62,522 nucleotides of DNA. Origin: JAGVSR01 sp031413815 (GTDB lineage Bacteria > Pseudomonadota > Alphaproteobacteria > Rhizobiales > Hyphomicrobiaceae). The position numbers and the translations under genes were made by a program. Where the stretch lies: NCBI GenBank assembly GCA_031413815.1, contig JANOFU010000041.1, positions 1-62,522 of the forward strand, given 5' to 3'. Shown one piece after another: positions 33,842 through 41,879 of this stretch (the first letter of the stretch is position 1; each line of letters opens with the position of its first letter). The notes below the pieces were generated by a model. The model did no database searches. It was not told the DNA's origin and worked only from the letters and a program-made list of their open reading frames with translations.

Positions 33842-34276
33842 TCACAGCACCACTTCACCCTCGTCTTCGCCTGCCCAATATTTGATGCGTCGCGCGCTCA
33901 CTTTCAGCATCACCAGTCCAGGCGTATCAACGCCTTGTTCAAACCAGCTTTCAAGATCTGCCGCCCAGTGCCGCTCAAATTCACTTTTCTCGCGAACGAC
34001 CTCGGCCTCTCCGTCAATGGCAATGAAGAGACCCGCACCGGTCAGTAACCCGGGTTCTGTCGAGAAGGCGAGCGACACATTGTGGTCGCGTTCGATCTCT
34101 GCAACCATCCGCGACGTGTCGCGCGTGAAATAATAGGAGTCGCCGTCAAACTCGACGTCGCCGTTGTTGCTCATTGGCCGGCTGGAGATTGACCCGTCAG
34201 CCGATTTTGTCGCCAGCATGGCGATATCTATTCTGCTCAGATCGTTTGCAAGTTCAGCAAGAGTTTTTTCTGTCAT
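33842..34276 (-). CDS. PNPOx-like general stress protein, second copy
   Basis: The product is 144 residues, a split-barrel flavin-binding protein of the general stress protein 26 type: IDIAMLATKSADGSISSRPM, then YYFTRDTSRMVAEIE and VSLAFSTEP, with a C-terminal WFEQGVDTPGLVMLKV and RIKYWAG. It is distantly related to the protein at 15426-15920. It may reduce small molecules with FMN/F420-like chemistry, but the substrate is unknown. The ATG at 34276 is preceded by GGAG. Another ATG four codons up is possible. An exact EcfG-type promoter is 25 bases upstream. Confidence 0.85.
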   Translation of the reverse strand: MTEKTLAELANDLSRIDIAMLATKSADGSISSRPMSNNGDVEFDGDSYYFTRDTSRMVAEIERDHNVSLAFSTEPGLLTGAGLFIAIDGEAEVVREKSEFERHWAADLESWFEQGVDTPGLVMLKVSARRIKYWAGEDEGEVVL

Positions 34277-34300
34277 TGCATTCTCCATCGTCGCACGGTG

Positions 34301-34325
34301 AACGCATGTTTCCAGGAAACGTTCC
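34301..34325 (-). promoter_or_regulatory. EcfG-type promoter, exact match
   Basis: Minus strand GGAAC, 16 bases, CGTT, directly upstream of the PNPOx-like gene at 33842-34276. Confidence 0.85.
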
Positions 34326-34417
34326 CCACAAACCGGGCGTGCGATTGCGGCCTTAGATCTGACTTCGCAAGAGTAAAGGCTTTATGCATAAGCCAGATCG
34401 ATTCCAATCATGAAAAT

Positions 34418-34624
34418 CTAGATTTTGGCAAACGTTTTTGCTGGCTGGCACGTCGAGCGCGCCACGTAATGATTGGGGTACCGCTCAGACCACTTGGCGG
34501 CCTCCACTTGAGTGGCGATCAAGCACGCCATCATGTGGGTGTCAGGCTGCAACGGAACGGGGGCCAATTCGCGGCATTTAGCTCCCTCAACGAGCGAACA
34601 TACAACAAATACGATCTCCAGCAT
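34418..34624 (-). CDS. Small conserved protein with a Cys-containing MLEIVFVVCS start
   Basis: The product is 68 residues. MLEIVFVVCSLVEGAKCREL opens the protein and suggests a hydrophobic strand with two cysteines. A further Cys (MMACLIATQVEAAKW) and a last one near the end (STCQPAK) follow. A conserved small family with this start occurs in Hyphomicrobiales without known function. The start at 34624 is fixed by AGGAGG just upstream. A longer frame to 34768 lacks such a site. A near-match EcfG-type promoter lies 66 bases upstream. Confidence 0.72.
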   Translation of the reverse strand: MLEIVFVVCSLVEGAKCRELAPVPLQPDTHMMACLIATQVEAAKWSERYPNHYVARSTCQPAKTFAKI

Positions 34625-34689
34625 GACGCAAACCTCCTGGGTTTCTTGGAGCGTGTGGTTGGTCAGCATTCGTAACCCGATGAATTCAT

Positions 34690-34714
34690 AACCATCAAAT
34701 TTGGAATTCGTTCC
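34690..34714 (-). promoter_or_regulatory. Possible EcfG-type promoter, near match GGTT
   Basis: Minus strand GGAAC, 16 bases, GGTT, upstream of the 68-residue gene. Confidence 0.45.
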
Positions 34715-34772
34715 GCGCGCTGGAGCATTGGAATTGAATGGCCGCCGGTAGAGATCAAGGAACTTCACCTCG

Positions 34773-34801
34773 AAAAAAGAGGGCCCAAATGGACCCTCTT
34801 T
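34773..34801 (-). terminator. Intrinsic terminator of the 91-residue gene
   Basis: AAAGAGGG (34776-34783) pairs with CCCTCTTT (34794-34801). On the minus strand a T-run follows. It ends the transcript of the gene at 34808-35083. Confidence 0.78.
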
Positions 34802-34807
34802 GTTTGT

Positions 34808-35083
34808 TTACCGTTGGCGGTCGTCTTCCGGAAACGTGTCGGGATGATCTTGCTCGCTGGGATCCGGCGTTGGCTCGCGCACGCCAGGCAATTGCGATGG
34901 GTCAATGTAAGGTTCACGCCTTGGTTTCGTCGCATCATCGTCATCAATTTCGGGGGACTCGCCTTCATCGTCTTCACGGCCGCGATCATTCGACGGCTTG
35001 GTGCCGCCAGAGCGAAAGTCATCATTGTTACGATCGTTGGGGTTGGTTTCAGGTTCAATGTCGGTTTTGTTTCGTCCTGTCAT
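34808..35083 (-). CDS. Small acidic disordered protein
   Basis: The product is 91 residues and highly polar, with runs of Asp, Glu, Asn, Arg and Pro (DDEGESPEIDDDDATK) and hardly any hydrophobic residues. It should be intrinsically disordered and cytosolic. AGGAG precedes the ATG at 35083. A near-match EcfG-type promoter lies 46 bases upstream and a terminator follows, so it forms a single-gene unit. Disordered hydrophilins are often part of desiccation or osmotic stress programmes. Assigning that role here is inference. Confidence 0.68.
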   Translation of the reverse strand: MTGRNKTDIEPETNPNDRNNDDFRSGGTKPSNDRGREDDEGESPEIDDDDATKPRREPYIDPSQLPGVREPTPDPSEQDHPDTFPEDDRQR

Positions 35084-35128
35084 CGCACGTACTCCTCAGA
35101 GAACATTCCGTCTATGCGGTCTGAAAAC

Positions 35129-35153
35129 AACTGCGCCGTGCCAGGATCGTTCC
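35129..35153 (-). promoter_or_regulatory. Possible EcfG-type promoter, near match AGTT
   Basis: Minus strand GGAAC, 16 bases, AGTT, between the FAD oxidoreductase gene and the 91-residue gene it would drive. Confidence 0.45.
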
Positions 35154-35157
35154 CGAA

Positions 35158-36405
35158 CTACAATCCCGCAAACAAATCCAAATCGGAATCCTTCTTTCCT
35201 GCCGCCCATTGCCGGACGATTTGGGCCGCGATGGTGCTGAATGTGATGCCGTTGCCGCCGCAGCCGAGGATGGCCATCGCTCCTGGCAGGTTCGGCAGCT
35301 CCTTGATGACGGGAAGCCCTGTCGGGCTGTCTGCAAATGCGCCAGCCCAGGCATAGTCGATTTTCAGGTCCGGTTTGCCAAGCAAGGTCTGAAGTTTCCG
35401 CAGCAACGCTTTTGACTTCGCAGGGATGGCGGCTGCCCGGCGAGACGCGCTCGTCAATTTTGAATCTTCTCCGCCCGCGAGTATTCTGTTGTCAGCTGTT
35501 GTCCGCAGATACAGATACGGATCAGCCGCCTCCCAAATGAGACAGCGGCCGGGCCACAGCTCGGACACAGACAGCGGTTGTGTCGCGACGGCCCAGGAAG
35601 AAATGATGTCAAAGGCGTCGCGCGGGATGCCAGCTATAACTTCATACCCTGTGGTGAAGACGGCTTTTTTGCTCGTGATCTGCTCGCCGGTGGCGGTGTT
35701 CAACACGATGCCGTCGCGTGTTGACACGGCATCGACGACAGTACATGGCGAAACGACGACAGCGCCGAGGCGCTGTGCCGCGCGCAAACACGAGGCCGCG
35801 GTGGTCGCTGGGTCGAGTTCCGCGGAGCCGTCCGAGAGAATGGCACCCGTTTTGTCAATTCCATAACGGGACATCAGATCGTCCTGGCTCACGTATTCGG
35901 AGGGTAGCCCAATGGCCTGACGGGCCACGACTTCAGCTTGAAGACCACGAAACCCCATCTCATTGCCAGCGAGATAGAGAGCCTGCCGGTCACGCCATGA
36001 CGCATCGATGTCATGCTTTGCGATCAGCTTTCCGAGGTCGGCCACGGCTTTGAAGGAGCGCTTATAGGCGCGCACCGCTTTTGCGCGGCCGATTTTTTTG
36101 ACGAGTTCGATGAACGGTGTGTCCAGTTCAAATTGGATCATGGCCGTACTTGCGACGGTACTGCCGGAGCCCGGTTCGCGGCGGTCGAGAACAACGACGT
36201 CGTGGCCCGCTGCTGCCAGTTCCAACGCGCACAGCGATCCGCTGATGCCAGCGCCGACGATGACGATTTCGGACTGCAGTTTGCCGAGAGTTGAGCGTGT
36301 TCTGACCGTCCGGCCGGCTGAATCGGCCCAAACTGAGCGGCCGTCGTGGAGGTCCCGCTTTCGGGTGAGGTGCTGACCATTCCGGGCGGATCGTGATTTG
36401 GCCAC
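35158..36405 (-). CDS. FAD-dependent oxidoreductase of the DAO family
   Basis: The product is 415 residues. After a basic N-terminal extension of about 45 residues comes the dinucleotide-binding VIVGAGISGSLCALELAAAG with an acidic end VVVLDRRE. A long substrate domain and the C-terminal FAD-contact region (FADSPTGLPVI, LGCGGNGITFS) follow. It should oxidise an amine or amino-acid-like substrate, as do glycine/sarcosine oxidase and related DAO enzymes. The substrate is unknown. The start is the GTG at 36405, with AAGGA six bases upstream. No stress-type promoter is seen. Confidence 0.83.
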   Translation of the reverse strand: MAKSRSARNGQHLTRKRDLHDGRSVWADSAGRTVRTRSTLGKLQSEIVIVGAGISGSLCALELAAAGHDVVVLDRREPGSGSTVASTAMIQFELDTPFIELVKKIGRAKAVRAYKRSFKAVADLGKLIAKHDIDASWRDRQALYLAGNEMGFRGLQAEVVARQAIGLPSEYVSQDDLMSRYGIDKTGAILSDGSAELDPATTAASCLRAAQRLGAVVVSPCTVVDAVSTRDGIVLNTATGEQITSKKAVFTTGYEVIAGIPRDAFDIISSWAVATQPLSVSELWPGRCLIWEAADPYLYLRTTADNRILAGGEDSKLTSASRRAAAIPAKSKALLRKLQTLLGKPDLKIDYAWAGAFADSPTGLPVIKELPNLPGAMAILGCGGNGITFSTIAAQIVRQWAAGKKDSDLDLFAGL

Positions 36406-36461
36406 CGGATGTCCTTTGCTGACCGCGTGAGCGATGGTCTGATGTGCGTCGGGCGGTTAAG

Positions 36462-36490
36462 AAAAACCCCGGCGTGATGCACCGGGGTTT
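36462..36490 (-). terminator. Intrinsic terminator
   Basis: AAACCCCGG (36464-36472) pairs with CCGGGGTTT (36482-36490), and on the minus strand a T5 run follows. It ends the transcript of the secreted protein gene at 36512-36808 and shields the oxidoreductase gene. Confidence 0.8.
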
Positions 36491-36511
36491 CTTGGACTGG
36501 AATTGGGTCCG

Positions 36512-36808
36512 TTAGTTGGGCTGAACTGCAGTTTTAGGACTGGCCTTTGAAGACAAGCTGCCATCAACGGGCTTTGCAGTCGGATCAGCAGTGACACCGG
36601 TCTGGTCTTTGTTCACGCCAGGCTGATCTTGCATCTGCTTTTCTGACACACTGCCAGACTCGGGCTTCACCGTCGGCGTAGCGGTCGATCCACCCGTTGT
36701 GCCGGGGTGATCTTCCATAGCCTTGCCCGAGAGACTCTTTTCGTCGGCGGCAAATCCAGCTGACGCGGACAGGGCAAGGGCGGTGGCTGCAATGAGCGAG
36801 CGGTACAT
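36512..36808 (-). CDS. Small secreted protein of unknown function
   Basis: The product is 98 residues. The signal peptide covers about 1-20 (SLIAATALALSASAGFAA). The mature part is polar and low in complexity, with repeated Gly, Thr, Pro and Lys and a loose internal repeat: VKPESGSVSEKQMQDQPGV is echoed by AKPVDGSLSSKAS. No cysteine and no known domain. AAGGA precedes the ATG. A poor EcfG-like site (GGAAC-N16-AATT at 36858-36882) lies upstream, and I do not rely on it. Confidence 0.7.
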   Translation of the reverse strand: MYRSLIAATALALSASAGFAADEKSLSGKAMEDHPGTTGGSTATPTVKPESGSVSEKQMQDQPGVNKDQTGVTADPTAKPVDGSLSSKASPKTAVQPN

Positions 36809-37007
36809 GATCGGTCCTTACTGATCTTGTTGAGGGGGATATCGTTTGTCCCCAATCAATTCGCGCCAGATCGGATTGTTCCATGGGGTTGAGGATCGCC
36901 GGCGGGACCATCCACGCACCTCCGAAAGTCACAAATAGTCATGACGCAGTGTGAGTGGGCTCACGGCTGTCGTCGCTAAACGTGATGCGGTGTGATTCAG
37001 AGTCTAT

Positions 37008-37032
37008 GGAACCATTTGGAGGCTTCCGCGTT
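37008..37032 (+). promoter_or_regulatory. EcfG-type promoter, exact match, with no close gene
   Basis: GGAAC (37008-37012), 16 bases, CGTT (37029-37032). The next credible start codon on this strand is 332 bases away (37364). The stretch 36809-37363 otherwise holds short unconvincing frames and a small hairpin (TGGTCC with GGACCA, 37091-37107). The site could drive a small RNA or a long leader of the 42-residue gene. Confidence 0.7.
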
Positions 37033-37363
37033 TCAGTTCGTCTGGGTCTTGCTGACCGACGGAGTGCACACGCGCCTATTACGAGGACTGTGGTCCTTAC
37101 CGGACCAGAGTCATGCCGGAACTGGCGCAGACGTTGTGAATGGGGTGTTTCACGCAACTGGTAAACCTATCCGGTAACCGCCAATCCGGACTGAGGCCTC
37201 GTTGAGTGGTGGACTGAACTGAGTTGGGGGACTTGTGGGGAACGCGCCGTCACGATCAGGTGAGGGGGAACTTACGCACACCGCAGAAATCTCCGGCTTG
37301 CGGAACGCGAATTCCGAATCGTTTTGAAGCTATGACATCATCGTTAACAGGGAAGGAACCCCG

Positions 37364-37492
37364 ATGGATCCAAAATCACTCGTCATTGGTGCGCTGGCGG
37401 TTGCAGTCGCTATCCTCGGATATCTCTATTACGAAAATCAGCAGACGACGGTGAAAATTGATTTGCCCGGCGTCAAGATTGAAGGAAAATAA
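37364..37492 (+). CDS. 42-residue membrane-anchored micropeptide
   Basis: The start MDPKSLVIGALAVAVAILGY is one N-terminal transmembrane helix. The tail, YYENQQTTVKIDLPGVKIEG, is a short amphipathic strand expected in the periplasm. AAGGAA lies five bases before the ATG. Proteins with this size and pattern recur in Hyphomicrobiales, without known function. The upstream exact EcfG-type promoter (37008-37032) may include it in the stress regulon with a leader of about 330 bases. Confidence 0.62.
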   Translation: MDPKSLVIGALAVAVAILGYLYYENQQTTVKIDLPGVKIEGK

Positions 37493-37591
37493 TCCACGTC
37501 CGCGTGTGTGGCGCTTAGTCTTGTTATTGGGATGGCGTTGAGATTGTAGCGTTCAATACTGCGAGAGGGCACGCTTGCAGCGCGTTTATCA

Positions 37592-39700
37592 ATGACACGT
37601 ACAAATGGTCCGGCGATGAGCGATGACTCAACACACTTTGGCAGTCAAGCTCGCACTCACGCTCCGACGATCCGCGAGCTCATCGTCAACCTTGTGGCCA
37701 TTGTTTGCATTCCGCTCGTCGGCCTTTGTGGCTGGCTGGCGATCAGCTACGCTGCGGCCCAACGTCAGATCATTGAGGTGCGCAGAGCTGATGCTGCTGG
37801 GATCTTAACATCATACCTTGACCAGGAAGTATCCGGTATTGCGGGTGCTTTAACAGGACTTGCCACGTCTGAAGATTTAAGTGGCGGCAACTTTGGCGAT
37901 TTTCAGCGCCAAGCGCGCGCAGTTGCGACCCAACCATCGTTCCGTGCCATCTATGTTTTACGTGCCTCAGGAGCAGTGGTGGTCTCCACCGAGTATCCAG
38001 GCGGCCAGGTACAAGCCATCCAGCTGAGCGACACCACCTTGTCTCGCGTCTTTCAAGGTCAGACAGTCGTATCAGATCTCGCAAGCATGGGCCCTTCAGG
38101 ATCACCAGAGTTCTATGTGTCCGTTCCGGTCTGGCGCGCTGGCACCGTTGCATTTGCACTTACGGCCGCGGTGAAGCCAGATCGCATCAAACGCGTGTTT
38201 GCCGCGGCGGGGATGGGCAAGAACTGGGTGGCCGCGATTGTCGACCGGAATGGACGCTTCGCGGCACGAAGCCTGAGCCCGGACGAGTACACCGGCAAAC
38301 TTGCACGCCCAGAACTTGTGTCCGCGGCGCGCGGGGATGTAAAGTCAGGCCAGTTCGAGAACGTGACGCATGAGGGCATGCGGTCCGTTAATTCGTTCCG
38401 GCGATCTCCCCTGACGGGTTGGACATCCGTTGTCGCTGTTCCTAAAGATGAACTGGCAGCGCCCCTGTTTCGGACCGTTCTATTATTGGCGTTCGGCGGC
38501 ATTGCTGCATCGGTGTCGGTTCTCAGTCTCGCTTATGCGATGGCAGCGAGAATTTCGGGTCCTGTGAAAAATCTGAGCGAAGCTGCGGTCGCGCTTGTTG
38601 AAGGCCGGTTGCTGCCCGAAACGCAGCATCGAATCGCTGAATTCGAGGAAGTGCGGAACGCATTTGACCATGCCATCGTGAACACGGCGCAACTTGCAGC
38701 CGTCGCAGCCGCATCATCCGACGCAATCATGAGCGTCGGCCTAGACGGCAGGGTTCAATCCTGGAACAGGGGCGCGGAAGAGCTACTCGAATATCAAGCT
38801 GCCGAAATCATCGGGCAACGCAAATCCAAAGTTGTGCCTAGTGACAAAATGGAGGAATACGGAGCCCTCATTGATAGAGTTAAATCGGGCGAAAGCGTGA
38901 GGGTAGAAACGGTGCGATTGAAGAAAAATGGAGCGCGCATCGATGTCTCTTTGACCGTTGCACCGTTGCGGCGAGCCGATGGCACAGTTGTTGCCATATC
39001 ATCAACCGCACACGATATCTCGGAGCGGAAACGGGTGGAGCAACAACAGCGCTTTGTGATGCGGGAGTTGACCCACCGGTCGAAGAATCTGCTTGCGATC
39101 GTTCAGTCCATGGCGACGCAGACTGCAAAAACGGCCAGTTCCCTCAGCGATTTTACCCGAAGGTTCTCGGACCGGCTTCAAGGGCTGTCCTCCTCCCATG
39201 AAGTACTTGTTGAGCAAAACTGGGAAGGCGCACCACTAGCCGAACTGATCAAGGGTCAAATGCGACTGTTTGTAGAAAGTGACGATTGCAAACTGACGGT
39301 CGATGGACCGGACGTGGTGGTCGATACGACGGCAGCGCAAGCGATCGGGTTAGCACTTCACGAGTTGGCAACCAACGCGATCAAGTATGGAGCGCTGTCT
39401 GTTCCTACCGGCCGCGTCGCCATCACGTGGGCTTGGCGAACTTTGGAAACTGGGCAACCCCATCTAGAACTTAAGTGGCAAGAACGCGGCGGTCCCGACG
39501 TGACACCTCCGTCGAGGACAGGTTTTGGGCATTTTGTGATCGATCGCATGGCAGCCCAATCGACAAACGGGTCGGTCAAGATCGATTACGACAAGCAGGG
39601 GATCACGTGGCGACTTTCCATTCCGGTTTCGAGTTTGGTCGGCGCGACCAAACCACGGGACCACCAGGCTGACGATACTGTGCCCGCTGCGCATGCTTAG
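37592..39700 (+). CDS. Membrane sensor HWE histidine kinase with HAMP and PAS domains
   Basis: The product is 702 residues. A transmembrane helix at about 32-52, an extracytoplasmic sensor domain of Cache-like size (about 55-290), a second helix at about 293-318, HAMP (about 320-370), PAS (about 370-480, with DAIMSVGLDGRVQSWNRGAE), then the HWE core with H495 in RELTHRSKNLLAIVQSMA. The N-box is LHELATNAIKYGALS and the ATPase end includes KWQERGGPDVTPP and TGFGHFVID. It is the third HWE kinase of the window and the last gene of the stress-related region. A likely target is PhyR or the lone receiver. The sensed signal is unknown. Confidence 0.88.
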   Translation: MTRTNGPAMSDDSTHFGSQARTHAPTIRELIVNLVAIVCIPLVGLCGWLAISYAAAQRQIIEVRRADAAGILTSYLDQEVSGIAGALTGLATSEDLSGGNFGDFQRQARAVATQPSFRAIYVLRASGAVVVSTEYPGGQVQAIQLSDTTLSRVFQGQTVVSDLASMGPSGSPEFYVSVPVWRAGTVAFALTAAVKPDRIKRVFAAAGMGKNWVAAIVDRNGRFAARSLSPDEYTGKLARPELVSAARGDVKSGQFENVTHEGMRSVNSFRRSPLTGWTSVVAVPKDELAAPLFRTVLLLAFGGIAASVSVLSLAYAMAARISGPVKNLSEAAVALVEGRLLPETQHRIAEFEEVRNAFDHAIVNTAQLAAVAAASSDAIMSVGLDGRVQSWNRGAEELLEYQAAEIIGQRKSKVVPSDKMEEYGALIDRVKSGESVRVETVRLKKNGARIDVSLTVAPLRRADGTVVAISSTAHDISERKRVEQQQRFVMRELTHRSKNLLAIVQSMATQTAKTASSLSDFTRRFSDRLQGLSSSHEVLVEQNWEGAPLAELIKGQMRLFVESDDCKLTVDGPDVVVDTTAAQAIGLALHELATNAIKYGALSVPTGRVAITWAWRTLETGQPHLELKWQERGGPDVTPPSRTGFGHFVIDRMAAQSTNGSVKIDYDKQGITWRLSIPVSSLVGATKPRDHQADDTVPAAHA

Positions 39701-39801
39701 GATGCGGTCACTTGTAAGGAAATCACGGGACACGCGATCCCGAACCTGCGGTTCAGGTCATGTCCCTGCACCGCGAATGCGGCTTGAAATGTGCTGCCCA
39801 C

Positions 39802-40467
39802 TCACCCATCCACCACCACAACACACAAACGCCTCGGCCCGTGCGCGCCGAGAACGATGCGGCCGCCGATGTCTCCCGTGCGCGAGGGACCGGAGATGAG
39901 GTTGAGCGCGCGCGGCATCTGTCCGCGGCCGAACGCTCCGCGGACGAGATCAAAAGCCTCCTCCATGCCGCCCACGATGCGCGCGGCGTCGATCACGACG
40001 ATATGCGTTTCGGGTAGGAACGCCAAGCTTGCGGGATTTTCCGCACTGGACGCAAGCACGAGCGTACCGGTCTCGGCGATGCCAGCCAAAGCCACCGACA
40101 GACCAACAGCATCGGCAGCGGTTGCCGCGCCGGGTTGGATCGAAACGCCTGCCTCTGTCCATGACAGCGAGGCGAGTGCCCGATCAGATCCGGCGCGCAG
40201 GGTGGCTGCCGCTCCAACCGATGACAGATAACCGGCGACGGCCTGTGGAATATCCGCCGCTTTGGCGACGCGGATCACGGCTGCAGTCTGGTGCTCTAAG
40301 GCTGTTTGGAACTGTCCGGGCCATTCTGCCATTGAATGGCGCGCCGCCCCGGGACCCGTAGCGCGTGCCGCCTCCTCCAACCGCTCATGAACCGCGGTCA
40401 CGCGTTCGGTGCCGCCGGCACCTGACACCGCGTCTCGCACCTTGGCCAGGATGGCATCGCGGCTCAT
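39802..40467 (-). CDS. lutC: LutC/YkgG-type LUD-domain protein of lactate oxidation
   Basis: The product is 221 residues, a LUD (lactate utilisation) domain protein: an N-terminal helical part, then SWTEAGVSIQPGAATAADAVGLSVALAGIAETGTL, PETHIVVIDAARIVGG and ISGPSRTGDIGGRIVLGAHGP. In B. subtilis LutA, LutB and LutC together oxidise L-lactate to pyruvate on iron-sulfur centres. The ATG overlaps the lutB stop by four bases, the order is lutA-lutB-lutC, and the genes are presumably translationally coupled. Confidence 0.9.
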   Translation of the reverse strand: MSRDAILAKVRDAVSGAGGTERVTAVHERLEEAARATGPGAARHSMAEWPGQFQTALEHQTAAVIRVAKAADIPQAVAGYLSSVGAAATLRAGSDRALASLSWTEAGVSIQPGAATAADAVGLSVALAGIAETGTLVLASSAENPASLAFLPETHIVVIDAARIVGGMEEAFDLVRGAFGRGQMPRALNLISGPSRTGDIGGRIVLGAHGPRRLCVVVVDG

Positions 40468-41879
40468 CGCGGAACGCCTCGCTTCGTTTCAGACCAAAGC
40501 TGCTGGAACGTGCGGCCTTGCGGGGCAGCGAGATCGCGGTGGCGCGTCCAACCACGCGCAAACGGCAACCAGTGGAAAGCCCCGCTCGACCGCCCTATGG
40601 CACCGAGGATCGCGGCCGCAAAGCGGGCGCTCCCGTGATAGAGCCGCGGCCGGCGCGCCGCGAAACTCCACGCTGCCAATGGCCACGCACCACCGTTGCA
40701 CTCGTGTCCCGCCGTGCGCCAGCCGCGCATCAGTTTGACCAATGGAATTTTCACCGGGCAGACCGTTTCGCAAGCGCCGCAGAACGTCGACGCATTGGGC
40801 AAGTGCGCGGCTTGCTCCAATCCGAGCAACCCCGGCGTCAGCACAGCCCCAATCGGCCCGGGATACACCCACCCGTAAGCGTGCCCGCCGATCGCGTTGT
40901 AAACCGGGCAGTGATTCATGCACGCGCCGCAGCGGATGCAGCGCAGGGCTTCGCGCATGTCGCCAGCCAGCATTTCGGATCGCCCGTTGTCGACAATCAC
41001 GATGTGGCAGGCTTCAGGTCCATCGAGATCGCCCGCGCGGCGCGGACCGGTCGCAAATGTCGTATAGGCGGTCATATCTTGGCCGGTCGCGGAGCGTGCG
41101 AGGAGTTTGAGCAGCGTGGCGGCATCGTTAAGTGTGGGTACGACTTTTTCGATGGACGCGACGACGATGTGGGTCTTGGGCAGGATTTGCGTCAGATCGC
41201 CGTTGCCTTCGTTGGTGACGATGATCGACGAACCAGTTTCAGAGATCAGAAAATTGGCACCCGTAATGCCGACATCCGCAGCCAAAAACTTCTCGCGCAA
41301 AATGGCACGGGCCTCGGCAACGAGATCGGCCGGATCATGGAACACGCGCGCCTTCTGCAGATGATCATGCAGGCGTCGGAAATCGGCTTCGACGTCAGCT
41401 TGCGTCAAGTGGATGGCCGGCGCGATGATGTGGCTGGGCGTTTCGCCCCGGTTCTGAATGATGTACTCGCCGAGGTCCGTTTCGACGACCTCCAGGCCGC
41501 CGCGCTGAAGATGCGCGTTGAGTCCGATCTCTTCGGACACCATCGATTTGCCTTTGACGACGAGCTCGGCGTTCGCGAACGCGCAGATATCAGCGATAAT
41601 TTTGCACGCTTCTGTCGCCGTCGCAGCCCAATGGACGTGGCTTCCCGCGTGTTTGGCGTTGGTCTCGAACTGTTCGAGGTAGAGATCGAGGTTCGCCAGC
41701 GTGTGGTCGCGGATATCGCGCCCCTGGTCGCGCAGCGCTTCGAACTCAGGACATCGTGCGACGGCCGCCGTTCGCTGCGCGACGAGCCCGCCGGGCAGTC
41801 CAGCCAGCGCCCGTTGCAATCCCGCATCGGCAATCGCGGTGGCGGCGTTGGCTTTGAAGTCACGGGGCCCAGCACTCAT
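40464..41879 (-). CDS. lutB: LutB-type iron-sulfur lactate oxidation subunit
   Basis: The product is 471 residues. An N-terminal LUD domain (about 1-290) contains KGKSMVSEEIGLNAHL and ETGSSIIVTNEGNGDL. A ferredoxin-like part (about 300-400) contains CIRCGACMNHCPVY and CGACETVCPVKIP for two 4Fe-4S clusters. A C-terminal tail follows. It is the electron-transfer subunit of the LutABC L-lactate dehydrogenase, at the inner face of the membrane. Its ATG overlaps the lutA stop. Confidence 0.93.
   Translation of the reverse strand: MSAGPRDFKANAATAIADAGLQRALAGLPGGLVAQRTAAVARCPEFEALRDQGRDIRDHTLANLDLYLEQFETNAKHAGSHVHWAATATEACKIIADICAFANAELVVKGKSMVSEEIGLNAHLQRGGLEVVETDLGEYIIQNRGETPSHIIAPAIHLTQADVEADFRRLHDHLQKARVFHDPADLVAEARAILREKFLAADVGITGANFLISETGSSIIVTNEGNGDLTQILPKTHIVVASIEKVVPTLNDAATLLKLLARSATGQDMTAYTTFATGPRRAGDLDGPEACHIVIVDNGRSEMLAGDMREALRCIRCGACMNHCPVYNAIGGHAYGWVYPGPIGAVLTPGLLGLEQAAHLPNASTFCGACETVCPVKIPLVKLMRGWRTAGHECNGGAWPLAAWSFAARRPRLYHGSARFAAAILGAIGRSSGAFHWLPFARGWTRHRDLAAPQGRTFQQLWSETKRGVPR

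Noticed and set aside
36858..36882. GGAAC-N16-AATT upstream of the small secreted protein gene
   Set aside because: Only two of four -10 bases match. Not enough to call.
36955..37177. Short frames in the gap around 37.0 kb
   Set aside because: No ribosome sites, no sensible composition, and both strands are open equally. The region is better read as promoter plus leader or small RNA.
37267..37323. Further GGAAC boxes before the 42-residue gene
   Set aside because: The nearest CGTT stands 13 bases after the GGAAC at 37302, too short for EcfG, and the other box has no -10.
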